A stretch of 59,248 nucleotides of DNA from Deltaproteobacteria bacterium (GTDB lineage Bacteria > Myxococcota_A > Polyangia > JAAYKL01), in assembly GCA_028713995.1 (NCBI GenBank), contig JAQTNF010000012.1, positions 1 through 59,248 on the forward strand, given 5' to 3'. Shown here in pieces: positions 38,171 through 49,956 of the stretch; position 1 is the stretch's first letter; every line of letters starts with the position of its first letter. The notes beneath the pieces are model-generated. The model had not been told where the DNA came from, did not search any database, and saw only the letters and a program-made list of their open reading frames with translations. The position numbers and the translations under genes were made by a program.

Positions 38171-39199
38171 ATGGATGGAACGTTATGGCGATTCGCCTGT
38201 CTCGTGATTGTCGCGGCGGCGCTGACATCCGGTTCGAGCTCGAGCGCCCAGGAGAGCGCACCCGCTCCGACCCCGGGCGGAACCCCGCAGGCCCTGCCGG
38301 CCGGCCTGTTCGATCCGGATCACCTCGTCCGCCTGGCCGCGGTGGAGCAGGTGGCCAAAGACGCGATCGCGCGCGCCGAGTCCAAGCTCGTGAGCATGGT
38401 GCAGACCGAGCCGTTCGCGGACGTGCGCCGCGCCGCGTGCGAAGCGCTCGCCGCCATCGGCGCCACCTCTCGCATCGAGCTGCTTAGGTCGTCGGCCGCG
38501 AACGATCCCAACACCGAGGTGCGCGCCGCAGCGGCCCGGGCCGCGCGCAAGCTGGCCGGCGAGCCTGAGCCCGCGACCACGCAGGCCTTCCCCACGCCTT
38601 TGGAGGCGGCCATTGCCGGGACGCCGGCCGTCGCTGCACAGGACGGTTACAGGCGGCCCGAGCTGAAAGAGGACGGGGAAGCCAAGGAGCAGACGAGGCT
38701 GTTCGCCGTAGGGCTCGGGACCATGGGCGGGTACGGCATCGCGGCGCTCGATTTGCGCTTCCGCATCGCGACCGGCAACGAGATCCTCCCGTGGGTCGGC
38801 CTCGAGCTCGGCGGTGGCTGGTCCCCGCCGAACTTCATGTACTGGTTCATCTCGGGGATGATGGAAGAGATCACGAAGGACCAATGGCTGCTCATCTCCG
38901 GCGCGGGCGGAGTGCTGCTCTACTTCCACAGGTTGTTCTACGTCCCGGTGCGCGCCGGGTTCGACCTGGGCCAGGGCCCGTACTTCCTCCTCGGGGGCGG
39001 CTTCGAGGGCCTGAACGACGAGGGCTTCTTCTCGTGGGGCGTGGAGGCCGGCATCCTCGTGCACCCGTGGACGCTCGACTACATGAAGAAGGTCACGGAC
39101 TGCGGCGCGGCCGACCAGGATCCCAACTACTGCGAAGAGAACCAGGCCTGGCCCGTGATCCCGTTCATCCGTTTCTCCCTCCACTTCTACCTGGTCTGA
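38171..39199 (+). CDS. HEAT-repeat plus outer-membrane-type protein
   Basis: A 342-residue exported protein (signal around FACLVIVAAALTSGSSSSAQE). Residues about 45-130 hold HEAT-like repeats (LVRLAAVEQVAKDAIARAES, DVRRAACEALAAIGA, EVRAAAARAARKLAG). From about 175 the sequence alternates hydrophobic and polar residues with aromatic girdle residues (LFAVGLGTMGGYGIAALDLRF, VGLELGGGW, YVPVRAGFDL) and ends IRFSLHFYLV, typical of an outer-membrane beta-barrel. ATG 38171 has GAGGTG upstream. The radical SAM gene begins 8 nt after the stop. Confidence 0.68.
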   Translation: MDGTLWRFACLVIVAAALTSGSSSSAQESAPAPTPGGTPQALPAGLFDPDHLVRLAAVEQVAKDAIARAESKLVSMVQTEPFADVRRAACEALAAIGATSRIELLRSSAANDPNTEVRAAAARAARKLAGEPEPATTQAFPTPLEAAIAGTPAVAAQDGYRRPELKEDGEAKEQTRLFAVGLGTMGGYGIAALDLRFRIATGNEILPWVGLELGGGWSPPNFMYWFISGMMEEITKDQWLLISGAGGVLLYFHRLFYVPVRAGFDLGQGPYFLLGGGFEGLNDEGFFSWGVEAGILVHPWTLDYMKKVTDCGAADQDPNYCEENQAWPVIPFIRFSLHFYLV

Positions 39200-39207
39200 T
39201 CCTCCGC

Positions 39208-40215
39208 ATGACGGACGCCCACGACCCGCCCGGATGCGAGGTCGGCCCCATCCGGCCGCCGAGCGAGGCGTCCAGCCTGCTCGTGCGCGTGACGCGCAAT
39301 TGCCCGTGGAACGAGTGCGCGTTCTGCGCCGTGTACAAGGGCGAGAGGTTCTCGCGCCGCGCCGAGGAGGATGTGCTGCGCGAGATCGATCTCCTGGCGG
39401 ACGCGGCCCAAAGGGTGGGGGACCGGGACGTTCTCGACGTCCTGCGCGATCCGCGCGCTTGCGAGGACGAGCGACGCGTGGCCGTGTGGCTCCACTATCG
39501 CGGGGAGCACGTGTTCCTGCAGGACGCGGATTCCCTCTCCATGAAGCCCGAGCGGCTCGTGCGGATCCTGTCGCACTTGCGAAAGCGCTTCCCTTCCGTG
39601 AGCCGGGTGACCTCCTACGCGAGATCGCGCACCCTCGCCGCTCGCTCCGAGGCCGCGCTGCGCGACCTGCGGGAGGCGGGGCTCACTCGCATCCACGTGG
39701 GCGTGGAGAGCGGCCACGATCCGCTGCTCGCCTTCATCCGCAAGGGCGCGCGCGGCGAGCATCACGTGCTGGGTTGCCGGCGCGCGATCGAGGCGGGGTT
39801 CGAGGTGTGCTGCTACGTCATGCCCGGGCTCGGCGGGAGGCGATACAGCGCAGGCCACGTGCGAGACACGGCCGCCGTGCTTCGGGAGATCGATCCGCAT
39901 CACGTGCGGCTGCGCACGCTGTGGATCGATCCGGGCTCGCCGCTCGAGGAAATGGAGCGCGCGGGCGAGTTCGAGCCCCTCGATGAGGAAGAGATCGTGG
40001 CCGAGATCCGGGAGCTTCTGCGCGGGCTCGCGGGCGCCTCGGGAAGGATCGTCTCCGATCATCAGCGCAACCTGCTCATGGAGATCGAGGGGCATCTGAC
40101 CGAAGACGCGGCGAGGCTCGTGGGAATCTGCGACGCTTTCCTCGACCTGCCGCAAGCCGGGCGCGATGCGTTCGTGGCGGCGCGGCGTTCGGGCCTCGGA
40201 CCGCGCCCCATCTGA
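39208..40215 (+). CDS. Radical SAM protein with CX4CX2C motif
   Basis: A 335-residue radical SAM enzyme. The cluster motif CPWNECAFCAVYKGERF places Cys at 32, 37 and 40 (CX4CX2C instead of CX3CX2C); this CPWN-x-C-x-F-C form marks a subfamily of unknown activity. Later barrel strands include SRVTSYARSRTLAARS, LTRIHVGVESGHDPLL and CCYVMPGLGG. It probably uses SAM and a [4Fe-4S] cluster for a radical reaction on an unidentified substrate. ATG 39208 has only CCTCCGC upstream, so translation may depend on coupling to the preceding gene. It is convergent with the PilZ gene. Confidence 0.83.
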   Translation: MTDAHDPPGCEVGPIRPPSEASSLLVRVTRNCPWNECAFCAVYKGERFSRRAEEDVLREIDLLADAAQRVGDRDVLDVLRDPRACEDERRVAVWLHYRGEHVFLQDADSLSMKPERLVRILSHLRKRFPSVSRVTSYARSRTLAARSEAALRDLREAGLTRIHVGVESGHDPLLAFIRKGARGEHHVLGCRRAIEAGFEVCCYVMPGLGGRRYSAGHVRDTAAVLREIDPHHVRLRTLWIDPGSPLEEMERAGEFEPLDEEEIVAEIRELLRGLAGASGRIVSDHQRNLLMEIEGHLTEDAARLVGICDAFLDLPQAGRDAFVAARRSGLGPRPI

Positions 40216-40230
40216 AAGGGCGCGAGGGGT

Positions 40231-41739
40231 TCACTTCCCGAAGATCTTCTTGAGGAAGCCCTTCTTCTTGGGCGCGTCGCCCAGCGGCGGGGTCGTCTCG
40301 GGCAGCGGGATGTCGGAGATGAAAGGCGCGGGAGGCCCGCTCGATCGCGGGCGGACCAGGCCTGGCGGCAGGGCGTTGTCGGGCAGCGTCTCCGGAGGCG
40401 GCCCGGCTGCGGGCTTTTCACGCCTCGCGCTTTCGGTCACTCCTTCGAAGATGTCGTCGAGCGCGTCGTTCACGTCCTCGTGCGCCAGCAGCGGAGACGG
40501 CGGTTCCGGATCCACGCTGTCCCGCGTGATCTCCTTGATGAGCTCGTCGACCGCGTCACCCGAAGCCTTCTCGTCCTCCACCTCGTCCCCTCCCAGAATC
40601 CCGTCGTCGCCGAGAACCGCTTCCTCGTCGTTCCCCGATGTCCCGCCGGTCAGGAGATCCTCCACGGACTCACCCTCGGACTCCAGGGCCTTCAGGAAAT
40701 CATCGGGAAGGCCACCTCCCTCGACCGCTGTACGCGGATCGACATCGATCGTCGGGCGGGGCTCATCGTCCTCAAGGAGATCGGCCGAGAGCAATTCCTC
40801 GTCCGACAGTACGTCTTCCTCGGAGGCCGCGCTCTCGTCCGACAGCGCGTCGAAGTCGGGATCGCGATCGCTCGGTTCGGGGATCGGCTCGGGCTCGGGG
40901 ATCGGCTCGGGTTCGGGGATCGGCTCGGGCTCGGGGACCGGCTCGGGCTCGGGGACCGGCTCGGGCTCGGGGACGGGTGCAGGAGCAGGCGCGGGTTCGT
41001 CGATCTTGGGCACAGCCGGGACGAGCGAGGCTCTCTTCGGCCGCTTGGCCGCGGCTTCGGCGATCTCCTTGGCCCCGGAGGCGAGATCCGCGAGCATGGA
41101 GTCGAACTTGCTGAGGTCGATCCCCGCGGCCTTGACCGGCCGCTTGCGGGGGCCGTGCGCGGGCGATGGCACCGGGACGGGCGCGGGTTGTGTCGCGGGA
41201 ATGGGCGCGGGCGGAGGAACCAGGGTCGTCTCTCGCGCGGGCACGGGCATGGGCATGAGGATGGGCTTGGGAACCGGGGTCGGCTCGCGTGCCGGCTCCG
41301 GCTCGGGCGTGAAGGACGCGGGCTCGATCTCAGCCGCAAAGGGAGGAGGCGGGGGCAGCGGGGCCTCGGAGAACCTGGAGGCGACGTGAGCCGCGCCGTT
41401 GCTCGTGCGGCGCTTGTGCTCGAGGATGCGATCGAGGATGGCGCGGCTGCCCGGATCGAGCTTGGCGAACTTCACGCCCATGCCCGCGGGCTTGCCCGCC
41501 TGGTCCGCGGCCCGGTTCCACGCGACCACGCCCACTCCGCGCATGACCGGCGTCCCGTCCGCGAGCTGCAGCTCGAACTTGACGGTGGTGCCCACGGCCT
41601 TGGGCTCGGGAGTCTTGATGAAGATGCCGGCCCGCGAGATGTTCGGGGCGTACTTTTCGACGAACACCGCGTCGTTCGGGAACTTGAGCCGCATCCGGAT
41701 CGTGGCGGCCTTTCCGTCGGTGGGATCCCTGGGAGTCAC
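40231..41739 (-). CDS. PilZ-domain protein with long acidic Pro-Glu repeat region
   Basis: A 502-residue protein with an N-terminal PilZ-type domain (about 1-110: IRMRLKFPNDAVFVEKYAPNISRAGIFIKT, GMGVKFAKLDPGSRAILDRIL), the variant common in Myxococcota. The c-di-GMP-binding RxxxR and D/NxSxxG motifs are only partly recognisable (NISRAG). After it come a Pro-rich region, tandem P-E-P-x repeats (about 255-290), an acidic segment, and a basic end KKKGFLKKIFGK. It starts at GTG 41739 in a GTGA overlap with the end of alaS, so translation is coupled. A signalling or scaffold role is inferred. Confidence 0.72.
   Translation of the reverse strand: MTPRDPTDGKAATIRMRLKFPNDAVFVEKYAPNISRAGIFIKTPEPKAVGTTVKFELQLADGTPVMRGVGVVAWNRAADQAGKPAGMGVKFAKLDPGSRAILDRILEHKRRTSNGAAHVASRFSEAPLPPPPPFAAEIEPASFTPEPEPAREPTPVPKPILMPMPVPARETTLVPPPAPIPATQPAPVPVPSPAHGPRKRPVKAAGIDLSKFDSMLADLASGAKEIAEAAAKRPKRASLVPAVPKIDEPAPAPAPVPEPEPVPEPEPVPEPEPIPEPEPIPEPEPIPEPSDRDPDFDALSDESAASEEDVLSDEELLSADLLEDDEPRPTIDVDPRTAVEGGGLPDDFLKALESEGESVEDLLTGGTSGNDEEAVLGDDGILGGDEVEDEKASGDAVDELIKEITRDSVDPEPPSPLLAHEDVNDALDDIFEGVTESARREKPAAGPPPETLPDNALPPGLVRPRSSGPPAPFISDIPLPETTPPLGDAPKKKGFLKKIFGK
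40873..40981 (-). repeat. 18-bp tandem coding repeat (P-E-P-x)
   Basis: About six copies of an 18-bp unit encoding P-E-P-I/V-P-E-P-E in the PilZ protein. The copies are nearly identical in DNA, so length is likely to vary between strains. Confidence 0.8.
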
Positions 41740-44399
41740 GTCGCCTTGACCTCCCTGGCGGCCGCCTCGGCCACCAAGTTGTAGATCGCCTCCACGGCCT
41801 GCGCGAGCTTGTCCGCCCCGGGTCCGCCTGCCTGCGCCAGATCGGCCCGCCCGCCCCCGCGCCCGCCCACCAAGGCTGCCGGTCCCTTGATGAGGACGTC
41901 GGCGCGCAGCCGCGTCGCGAGGTCCGCGGTGACCGCCACCACGATGGCCGCCTTGCCGCCGTTGTCGCCGCCCAGGCACACCACGCCCGAGCCCAGCCGC
42001 TGCCGAAGGCTGTCGGCCGTGTCCCGAAGCGCCGCCGGATCACCCACCTCGACCGTGGCCGCCAGGACCCGCACGCCGCCGATGTCGCGCGCCCGCGACA
42101 AAAGATCCTGCCCCCCGCCGGCCAGCTTGCGCTTGAGCCTGTCGAGCTCGCGCGCGAGCTCCCGCTCCCGCCCCAGCATCTTCTCGACCTTCTCCTCGAG
42201 GTTCGAAGGGTGGGTCTTGAGCATGCCCGCGGCGCGCTCAAGAAGCCTGCGCTGCTCCGTGGCCCACGTGAACGCGGCCAGCCCGGCCACGGCCTCGATG
42301 CGGCGCACGCCGGCGGCCACGCCGCCCTCGGATACGACGAAGAACGGCCCGATCTCGCCGCTGCGCGACGCGTGGGTGCCGCCGCACAGCTCCCTGCTGT
42401 CGCCCGACACGCTCACGAGCCGCACCACGTCGCCGTATGTCTCCTCGAAGATGGCCATGGCGCCGCGCCCGCGCGCCTCGTCGAACGTGGTCTCCTCGGT
42501 GACGATCTCGTGATCCTCCACGATCTTGACGGTCACGAGCCGCTCGACCTCGGTCAGCTGCTCGGCCGAGAGCGGCTCGAAGTGCGCGAAGTCGAAGCGC
42601 AGGGAGTCGGGCCCCACGCGGCTCCCCTTCTGGGTCGCGTGCGGCCCCAGCACCTGGCGCAGGGCCATGTGCAGCAGATGCGTCGCCGTGTGGTGGCGCC
42701 GGATCGCGTTCCTGCGCGCGGCGTCGACCCGCGCGGTCACCTCGTCCCCCGGGCGGACCCGGCCGCGCGACACGCGACCCTTGTGCACGCGCAGGCCGGA
42801 CACCGGCCGCACCGTGTCGGTCACGTCCATGGCGCCGTCCTTCGAGATGATGGTGCCCGTATCGCCCACCTGCCCGCCGGACTCGCCGTAGAAGGGCGTC
42901 TCGGCCAGCACCAGCTCGGCCTCCTCGCCCATGGTCGCCTCCTCCACGGTCTCGCCGTTGCGGATGACGGCCAGGATCTGGGTGCGCCCCTCGCCGCTTT
43001 CGTAGCCCGTGAAGCGCGTGTCGCCGAGCGAGGCGTGCAGCTCCGCGTACACGGGCGCCACCGCCTCCTCCCCGCTCTTGCCCGCGCCGGACGCCACCTT
43101 GTGCCGCTCCTCGGCCCGCGCCCAGCCCTCCTCGTCGACCGTGAAGCCATCCTCCGCGCCGATGACCTCGATGAGGTCCTTGGGGAAGCCGTAGGTGGCC
43201 GACAGGTCGAAGGCGATGGCGCCGGGCAGGATGCGCTCCTTGCGCGATCCGACGAGCCAGTCCGCGTTGGACTTGAGCAGGTCGAGGCCGCGCTCGAGCG
43301 TGGCCCTGAAACGCTCCTCCTCCTGGCGGCACATGCGGTCGATGAGATCGATCCGGTGGCCGAGCTCGGGGTAGGCGTCGCCCATGACGTCCACGACGCG
43401 CGCGGCCACCTTGTGCAGGAACAGGTCGCCGATGCCGAGCCTGTGCCCGTGCCGGATCGCCCGGCGCATGACGCGGCGCAGCACGTACTCGCGGCCGGTC
43501 TTCTCCGGGAACACGCCTTCGGCCACGAGGAACGCGGTCATGCGCGCGTGGTCCGCGATGACGCGCATGGAGACGTCGTCCTCGGGGAACGCGCCGTAGC
43601 GTCTGCCCGAGAGCTCGGCCGCGGCCTGCACGAGCGGTTTCATCACGTCGATGTCGTAGTTCGAATCCACCCCTTGCAGCACGGACGCGATGCGCTCGAG
43701 GCCGGCGCCCGTGTCGATGCACGGCGCAGGCAGCGGCTTCAGGGCACCGCCCGGCACCTCCACGTGGTACTGCATGAAGACCAGGTTCCACAGCTCGAAG
43801 AAGCGTTCGCCGTTCTCCGGATCGGCCGGGCCGTACGCGTCGCCGCGATCGTAGTGGATCTCGGAGCACGGGCCGCACGGGCCAGTGTCGCCCATGGCCC
43901 AGAAGTTGTCCTTGGCGGGCAGGCGCAGGATGCGCTCGGGGCGCACGCCGATGCGCGTCCGCCAGATGTCCGCGGCCTCCTCGTCGGCTGGCGCGTGCTC
44001 GGAGCCCGCGAACACGGACACCCACAGGCGCTGCGGGTCGAGCTCGAGCTCGCGCGTGAGCAGCTCCCAGGCGAACGCGCAGGCGTCCTCCTTGAAGTAG
44101 TCGCCGAACGAGAAGTTGCCCAGCATCTCGAAGAACGTGTGGTGCCGGCTCGTGCGGCCGACGTTCTCGAGGTCGTTGTGCTTGCCGCTGATGCGGATGC
44201 ACTTCTGCACGGTGGCCGCACGCGGTCCGGGCTTGGGTCGCGCGCCCGTGAACACGTCCTTGAACTGGACCATGCCCGCGTTCGTGAACATGAGGGTCGG
44301 GTCGGCCTCCGGGACGAGCGGGGCGGACGGGAGCACCTCATGGCCCTTGGAACGGAAGTACTCGAGGAACGTGCGTCGGATCTGGGAGGTGGTGATCAT
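41736..44399 (-). CDS. alaS: Alanyl-tRNA synthetase
   Basis: An 887-residue enzyme, close to the family length, that charges tRNA-Ala. The catalytic domain opens ITTSQIRRTFLEYFRSKGHEVLPSAPLVP with FTNAGMVQFKDVF. The editing domain has the zinc motifs HHTATHLLH (about 565) and CGGTH (about 669). The C-terminus has the Gly-rich DHHA1 segment GGRGGGRADLAQAGG. ATG 44399 is preferred over 44438 because MITTSQIRRTF is the standard start; TGGTACTTT lies 10 nt before it, without a clear ribosome site. It is followed by the coupled PilZ gene and preceded by a small lipoprotein gene. Confidence 0.98.
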   Translation of the reverse strand: MITTSQIRRTFLEYFRSKGHEVLPSAPLVPEADPTLMFTNAGMVQFKDVFTGARPKPGPRAATVQKCIRISGKHNDLENVGRTSRHHTFFEMLGNFSFGDYFKEDACAFAWELLTRELELDPQRLWVSVFAGSEHAPADEEAADIWRTRIGVRPERILRLPAKDNFWAMGDTGPCGPCSEIHYDRGDAYGPADPENGERFFELWNLVFMQYHVEVPGGALKPLPAPCIDTGAGLERIASVLQGVDSNYDIDVMKPLVQAAAELSGRRYGAFPEDDVSMRVIADHARMTAFLVAEGVFPEKTGREYVLRRVMRRAIRHGHRLGIGDLFLHKVAARVVDVMGDAYPELGHRIDLIDRMCRQEEERFRATLERGLDLLKSNADWLVGSRKERILPGAIAFDLSATYGFPKDLIEVIGAEDGFTVDEEGWARAEERHKVASGAGKSGEEAVAPVYAELHASLGDTRFTGYESGEGRTQILAVIRNGETVEEATMGEEAELVLAETPFYGESGGQVGDTGTIISKDGAMDVTDTVRPVSGLRVHKGRVSRGRVRPGDEVTARVDAARRNAIRRHHTATHLLHMALRQVLGPHATQKGSRVGPDSLRFDFAHFEPLSAEQLTEVERLVTVKIVEDHEIVTEETTFDEARGRGAMAIFEETYGDVVRLVSVSGDSRELCGGTHASRSGEIGPFFVVSEGGVAAGVRRIEAVAGLAAFTWATEQRRLLERAAGMLKTHPSNLEEKVEKMLGRERELARELDRLKRKLAGGGQDLLSRARDIGGVRVLAATVEVGDPAALRDTADSLRQRLGSGVVCLGGDNGGKAAIVVAVTADLATRLRADVLIKGPAALVGGRGGGRADLAQAGGPGADKLAQAVEAIYNLVAEAAAREVKAT

Positions 44400-44451
44400 G
44401 GGGACCGAAAAAGTACCAAAGATGATCGGGTGTTGCAAGGAGCGGAAGGCT

Positions 44452-44868
44452 TTACTCCGCGCCGCCGTCCGAGACCTCGAAGGTCACCGCGATCTGCGTC
44501 GCCTCGCCTGATCTGACGCGGACCGGGATGGACCGCACGCCCGCGTCGAGCGCGACGGTCGCGTCCCGGCCCTTGATCGGCGCGACCCCGTCGTCCGGGA
44601 CCATGTCGATGAACGTCTGCACGCACCAATCGCCGGCCTCGATGCCGGCCACCTCGCCGTACGCACCGTCCTCGGACACGATCCCGGTGGCGCTGTACGC
44701 AGGCGGCGTCTCGAACGGGCACCCCATGACCGAGATGTCGAGCTCCGCGCCGGCCGTGGCCTCGCCCGAGAACGACCCCGTCACCGTCACCGCGCCCGTG
44801 CCCCCGGGCGAGCAGGCCGCGGCAGCGAGCGAGGCGGCGAGGGCCAGGGCGGGAAGAACGTGGCTCAT
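44452..44868 (-). CDS. Small hypothetical lipoprotein
   Basis: A 138-residue lipoprotein (HVLPALALAASLAAAAC) with an Ig- or carboxypeptidase-regulatory-like beta domain: AVTVTGSFSGEATAGAELDISV, YSATGIVSEDGAYGEVAGIEAGDWCVQTFID, RSIPVRVRSGEATQIAVTFEV. No family assignment. It lies 52 nt upstream of alaS on the same strand and is divergent from clpB. Confidence 0.65.
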   Translation of the reverse strand: MSHVLPALALAASLAAAACSPGGTGAVTVTGSFSGEATAGAELDISVMGCPFETPPAYSATGIVSEDGAYGEVAGIEAGDWCVQTFIDMVPDDGVAPIKGRDATVALDAGVRSIPVRVRSGEATQIAVTFEVSDGGAE

Positions 44869-44936
44869 GGAGGCAAGGAAAACACAGGCGCAAATCGAAG
44901 TCCATCCGGCCGGACGTCGGCCCGGCCGTCCGATCC

Positions 44937-44964
44937 TTGACGTTTCGGGGTACGTGCATACGTT
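44937..44964 (+). promoter_or_regulatory. Putative clpB promoter
   Basis: TTGACG (44937-44942), 16 nt, TACGTT (44959-44964). It resembles a housekeeping promoter. The preceding CC gives CCTTGAC, which partly overlaps the sigma32 -35 pattern, but no CCCCAT-like -10 is present. Confidence 0.4.
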
Positions 44965-44994
44965 GGGCGTGGCTCAAGAGGTCGGAGGTGCGGC

Positions 44995-47573
<2,579 letters not shown>

Positions 47574-47577
<4 letters not shown>

Positions 47578-47723
47578 AGCGCTGGTGCCCGGCGCTATCG
47601 TGAACCACCCTCGCCGTCATTGTGCGGCGGTCGCCAGAGGAGCACAGCACGCTCGGCCCGGGCGTGGGAGTGTCCGTCGCGCGCGGCGACGGCCCAGCGG
47701 CCGCGTCGCGGCCGAGGTCATGA
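47574..47723 (+). pseudogene. Possible decayed short gene coupled to clpB
   Basis: An ATG at 47574 overlaps the clpB stop (ATGA) and reads MKRWCPALS, then TGA at codon 10, then continues in the same frame for another 39 codons (TTLAVIVRRSPEEHSTLG) to a second TGA. The first part looks like the start of a signal peptide. It may be the remnant of a gene once coupled to clpB, or chance. Confidence 0.25.
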
Positions 47724-47882
47724 AAAGGGAGGGGTGGATCGGCTGACGTGGTGACGGTGTCGGGCCCGACCTCTTTTCGCCCTGTTGCTGCGTTCCCGGG
47801 GCAGGCGTACGATCCGATTCAGATCGATTCGAAGACGTTCGGGAACTGATACGGGCCTTGGACGCAACATGGGGAGGGCGAC
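47724..47882. other. Intergenic region without recognised gene
   Basis: Together with the broken frame before it, about 300 nt separate clpB from the next gene. I looked for a 4.5S RNA or tRNA signature and found none. ATGGGGAGGGCGAC at the right end supplies the ribosome site of the gene at 47883. Confidence 0.5.
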
Positions 47883-49835
47883 ATGGACATCGGAAAGGTT
47901 GTGGCGGGCCCTGGTCGAAGAATGGGGGTTCTCAGCGCGATTCTCGTCGCTCTTACAGTGACGCTCGCGTCCTGCGAAACGGGAAGCGGGACGGACGCTG
48001 ACGCCGGCCACGACATCAAGATCGACGTCCCGGATCTCGTCCTGCCGGACGAAGTCTGCGTCTTCAGGGTCGACGCCGACGCCGCGCCCACGGGCGACGG
48101 CCGCTCCTGGGAGACGGCGTTCGCCCGCGTCGAGGATGCTCTCGACGCCGCGGAGGCGGCCCTGGACACCTCTGTCGCGCTTGCGCAGGTCTGGGTGAAG
48201 GAGGGCACCTACTACGTTTATAAGTCCTCGACTGACGACACGATCCAGCTTCGTCCGGGTGTGGAGTTACTTGGCGGTTTCGGGGGCATCGAAGCCGCGG
48301 CCGAGGAACGCGATCCGAGCGTACATGTCACGATCCTCGATGGAACGAACGGATCGCTCGACACGGCGCACGTCGACTCGGTCGTCACCGGCGCCGACAA
48401 CACCCTGATCGACGGGTTCACGATCCGCAACGGTGGGCAGCCACCGGACTTAGCTGGGGAGTTCGACAACTTCGGTGGCGGGATGATCGTCATGGGCGGC
48501 ACATTCGAGGTGAGTCGTTGCCGCTTCGAGGACAACACCGCGCTTTCCGGCGGAGGCATCGATGTATACAGCGGAGAGGCGGTCGTGCGCGAATGCGTCT
48601 TCTTACGGAACACGGCCTACGGCGGCGGTGCGCTGCGTTTCGGATCTGAAGAGTCTCGGGTGAAAGCCACGGTCGAAGACTGCCTATTCGAAAACAACGT
48701 GGCAGATGAAGGAGGGGCGGTGTCCGCATCGAGAACCTCGCTGCATATTTCGTCGAGCCGTTTCCTGAAGAACGAGGCGCGAACCGAAGGCGGCGCCCTG
48801 TTGGTCGTCAATGCGGGAACCGAAAGTCCGCCCGAGCAGATCGCGATCGACGACAGCGTGTTCAGCGAAAACCGCTCTGAAAGAGGCGGAGCGATTATCG
48901 TAAAATACAACCTGACGACGACGATCTCTGGTTGCGAGATCGCGGACAACGAGGCCGCGAAGGTCGGCGGCGGCTTGTCGATATACGGGGACCAGACAAC
49001 GATAGACGGTTGCGAGATCCGAGGGAGTCATGCCGAGGCTGGTGGCGGGCTGGAGGTGCGCGCCGGCGGGACGGTCGTGCGCGACAGCGTGATCGAGGAC
49101 AATCGCGCCGAGGTGGCTGCGGATTCGGAAGAAGGATCTGCCGGTTTCGGCGGTGGCATGCTCGTCATGGATGGCGACGTGACTCTCGAACGAGTGCGCT
49201 TCCTCGGCAACGCGGGAGACGTCGCCGGCGGAGCGCTCGCCCTGTTCGCGGTGTGCAACATCATCGAGGCCTACGATCCTTTTTACGGCACGTACTACAT
49301 ATGCGACGGCTGCAACCACCCGGAAGCGACGGTCGCAAGCTGCCTGCTCGCCGGGAACTCGGCGCCGCTCGGCGGGGGGATCCACTCGCACGGTGCCAAG
49401 GTCGCGGTTGCCAGCTCGACGCTCGCCGGGAACTCGGCGGCCGCGGGCACCTCGATTTTCGGGACGTTCGAGACGGCGCTCTTCCCCTGCACCGAGAGCC
49501 TCTACGCGTCCTTTTCGCTCTCGGGCTCGATCCTTTTCGACGATTCCGCGTCGGCGATGGTGCTGGAGGAAACAACGCTCGAGGCAACCTACACCGATTC
49601 GTCGGCGCCGCTCGGGGGCGAGGGCAACCTGAGCGCGGATCCGGGCTTCGTCGACGCTGACGCCGGCGACTACCGGCTCGTCGCGGGCTCGCCATGCATC
49701 GATGCGGCAAACGGACCCTCGGCACCGGCACAGGACATCGACAGCAACCCGCGCGTCGATGATCCGGACGCGCCGAACACAGGCGCCGGGCCGCCGTGGG
49801 CCGACATGGGCGCCTTCGAGCGCCAGCCGGACTGA
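47883..49835 (+). CDS. Right-handed beta-helix lipoprotein
   Basis: A 650-residue lipoprotein (SAILVALTVTLASC). A short Asp-rich stretch (TDADAGHDIKIDVPD) replaces the long linkers seen elsewhere. The core opens ADAAPTGDGRSWETAFARVEDAL and VWVKEGTYYVYK, then many coils with C-x-F-x2-N-x-A and GGG-x-D/S/R (RFEDNTALSGGGIDVYSGEAVVRECVF). It ends SPCIDAANGPS and DMGAFERQ. It shares architecture with the protein at 27707 but little DNA identity, and has slightly more A/T-ending codons, suggesting a separate history. Surface-exposed; ligand unknown. Confidence 0.83.
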   Translation: MDIGKVVAGPGRRMGVLSAILVALTVTLASCETGSGTDADAGHDIKIDVPDLVLPDEVCVFRVDADAAPTGDGRSWETAFARVEDALDAAEAALDTSVALAQVWVKEGTYYVYKSSTDDTIQLRPGVELLGGFGGIEAAAEERDPSVHVTILDGTNGSLDTAHVDSVVTGADNTLIDGFTIRNGGQPPDLAGEFDNFGGGMIVMGGTFEVSRCRFEDNTALSGGGIDVYSGEAVVRECVFLRNTAYGGGALRFGSEESRVKATVEDCLFENNVADEGGAVSASRTSLHISSSRFLKNEARTEGGALLVVNAGTESPPEQIAIDDSVFSENRSERGGAIIVKYNLTTTISGCEIADNEAAKVGGGLSIYGDQTTIDGCEIRGSHAEAGGGLEVRAGGTVVRDSVIEDNRAEVAADSEEGSAGFGGGMLVMDGDVTLERVRFLGNAGDVAGGALALFAVCNIIEAYDPFYGTYYICDGCNHPEATVASCLLAGNSAPLGGGIHSHGAKVAVASSTLAGNSAAAGTSIFGTFETALFPCTESLYASFSLSGSILFDDSASAMVLEETTLEATYTDSSAPLGGEGNLSADPGFVDADAGDYRLVAGSPCIDAANGPSAPAQDIDSNPRVDDPDAPNTGAGPPWADMGAFERQPD

Positions 49836-49956
49836 TCTCGAAGATCGGCCGCGCTCCGGGGCCCGGCTGAACGGAAGGAGCACGGCATGGCACTTTCCCA
49901 TATCTCCTATTGGCCCGAGCGAGACCGAGCCGTTGGGGCATGCTCTTATGAGCCGG

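Noticed and set aside
42210-44516. Plus-strand open frame (768 codons) opposite alaS
   Set aside because: alaS is unmistakable on the minus strand; the opposite frame is a shadow of its codon bias.
44937-44964. Heat-shock (sigma32) promoter for clpB
   Set aside because: Only a partial -35 resemblance is present; the matching -10 pattern is missing.
47724-47882. Possible 4.5S RNA or other structural RNA
   Set aside because: No conserved SRP domain IV sequence (GGAAGGNAGCAGC-like) on either strand and no convincing long stem.
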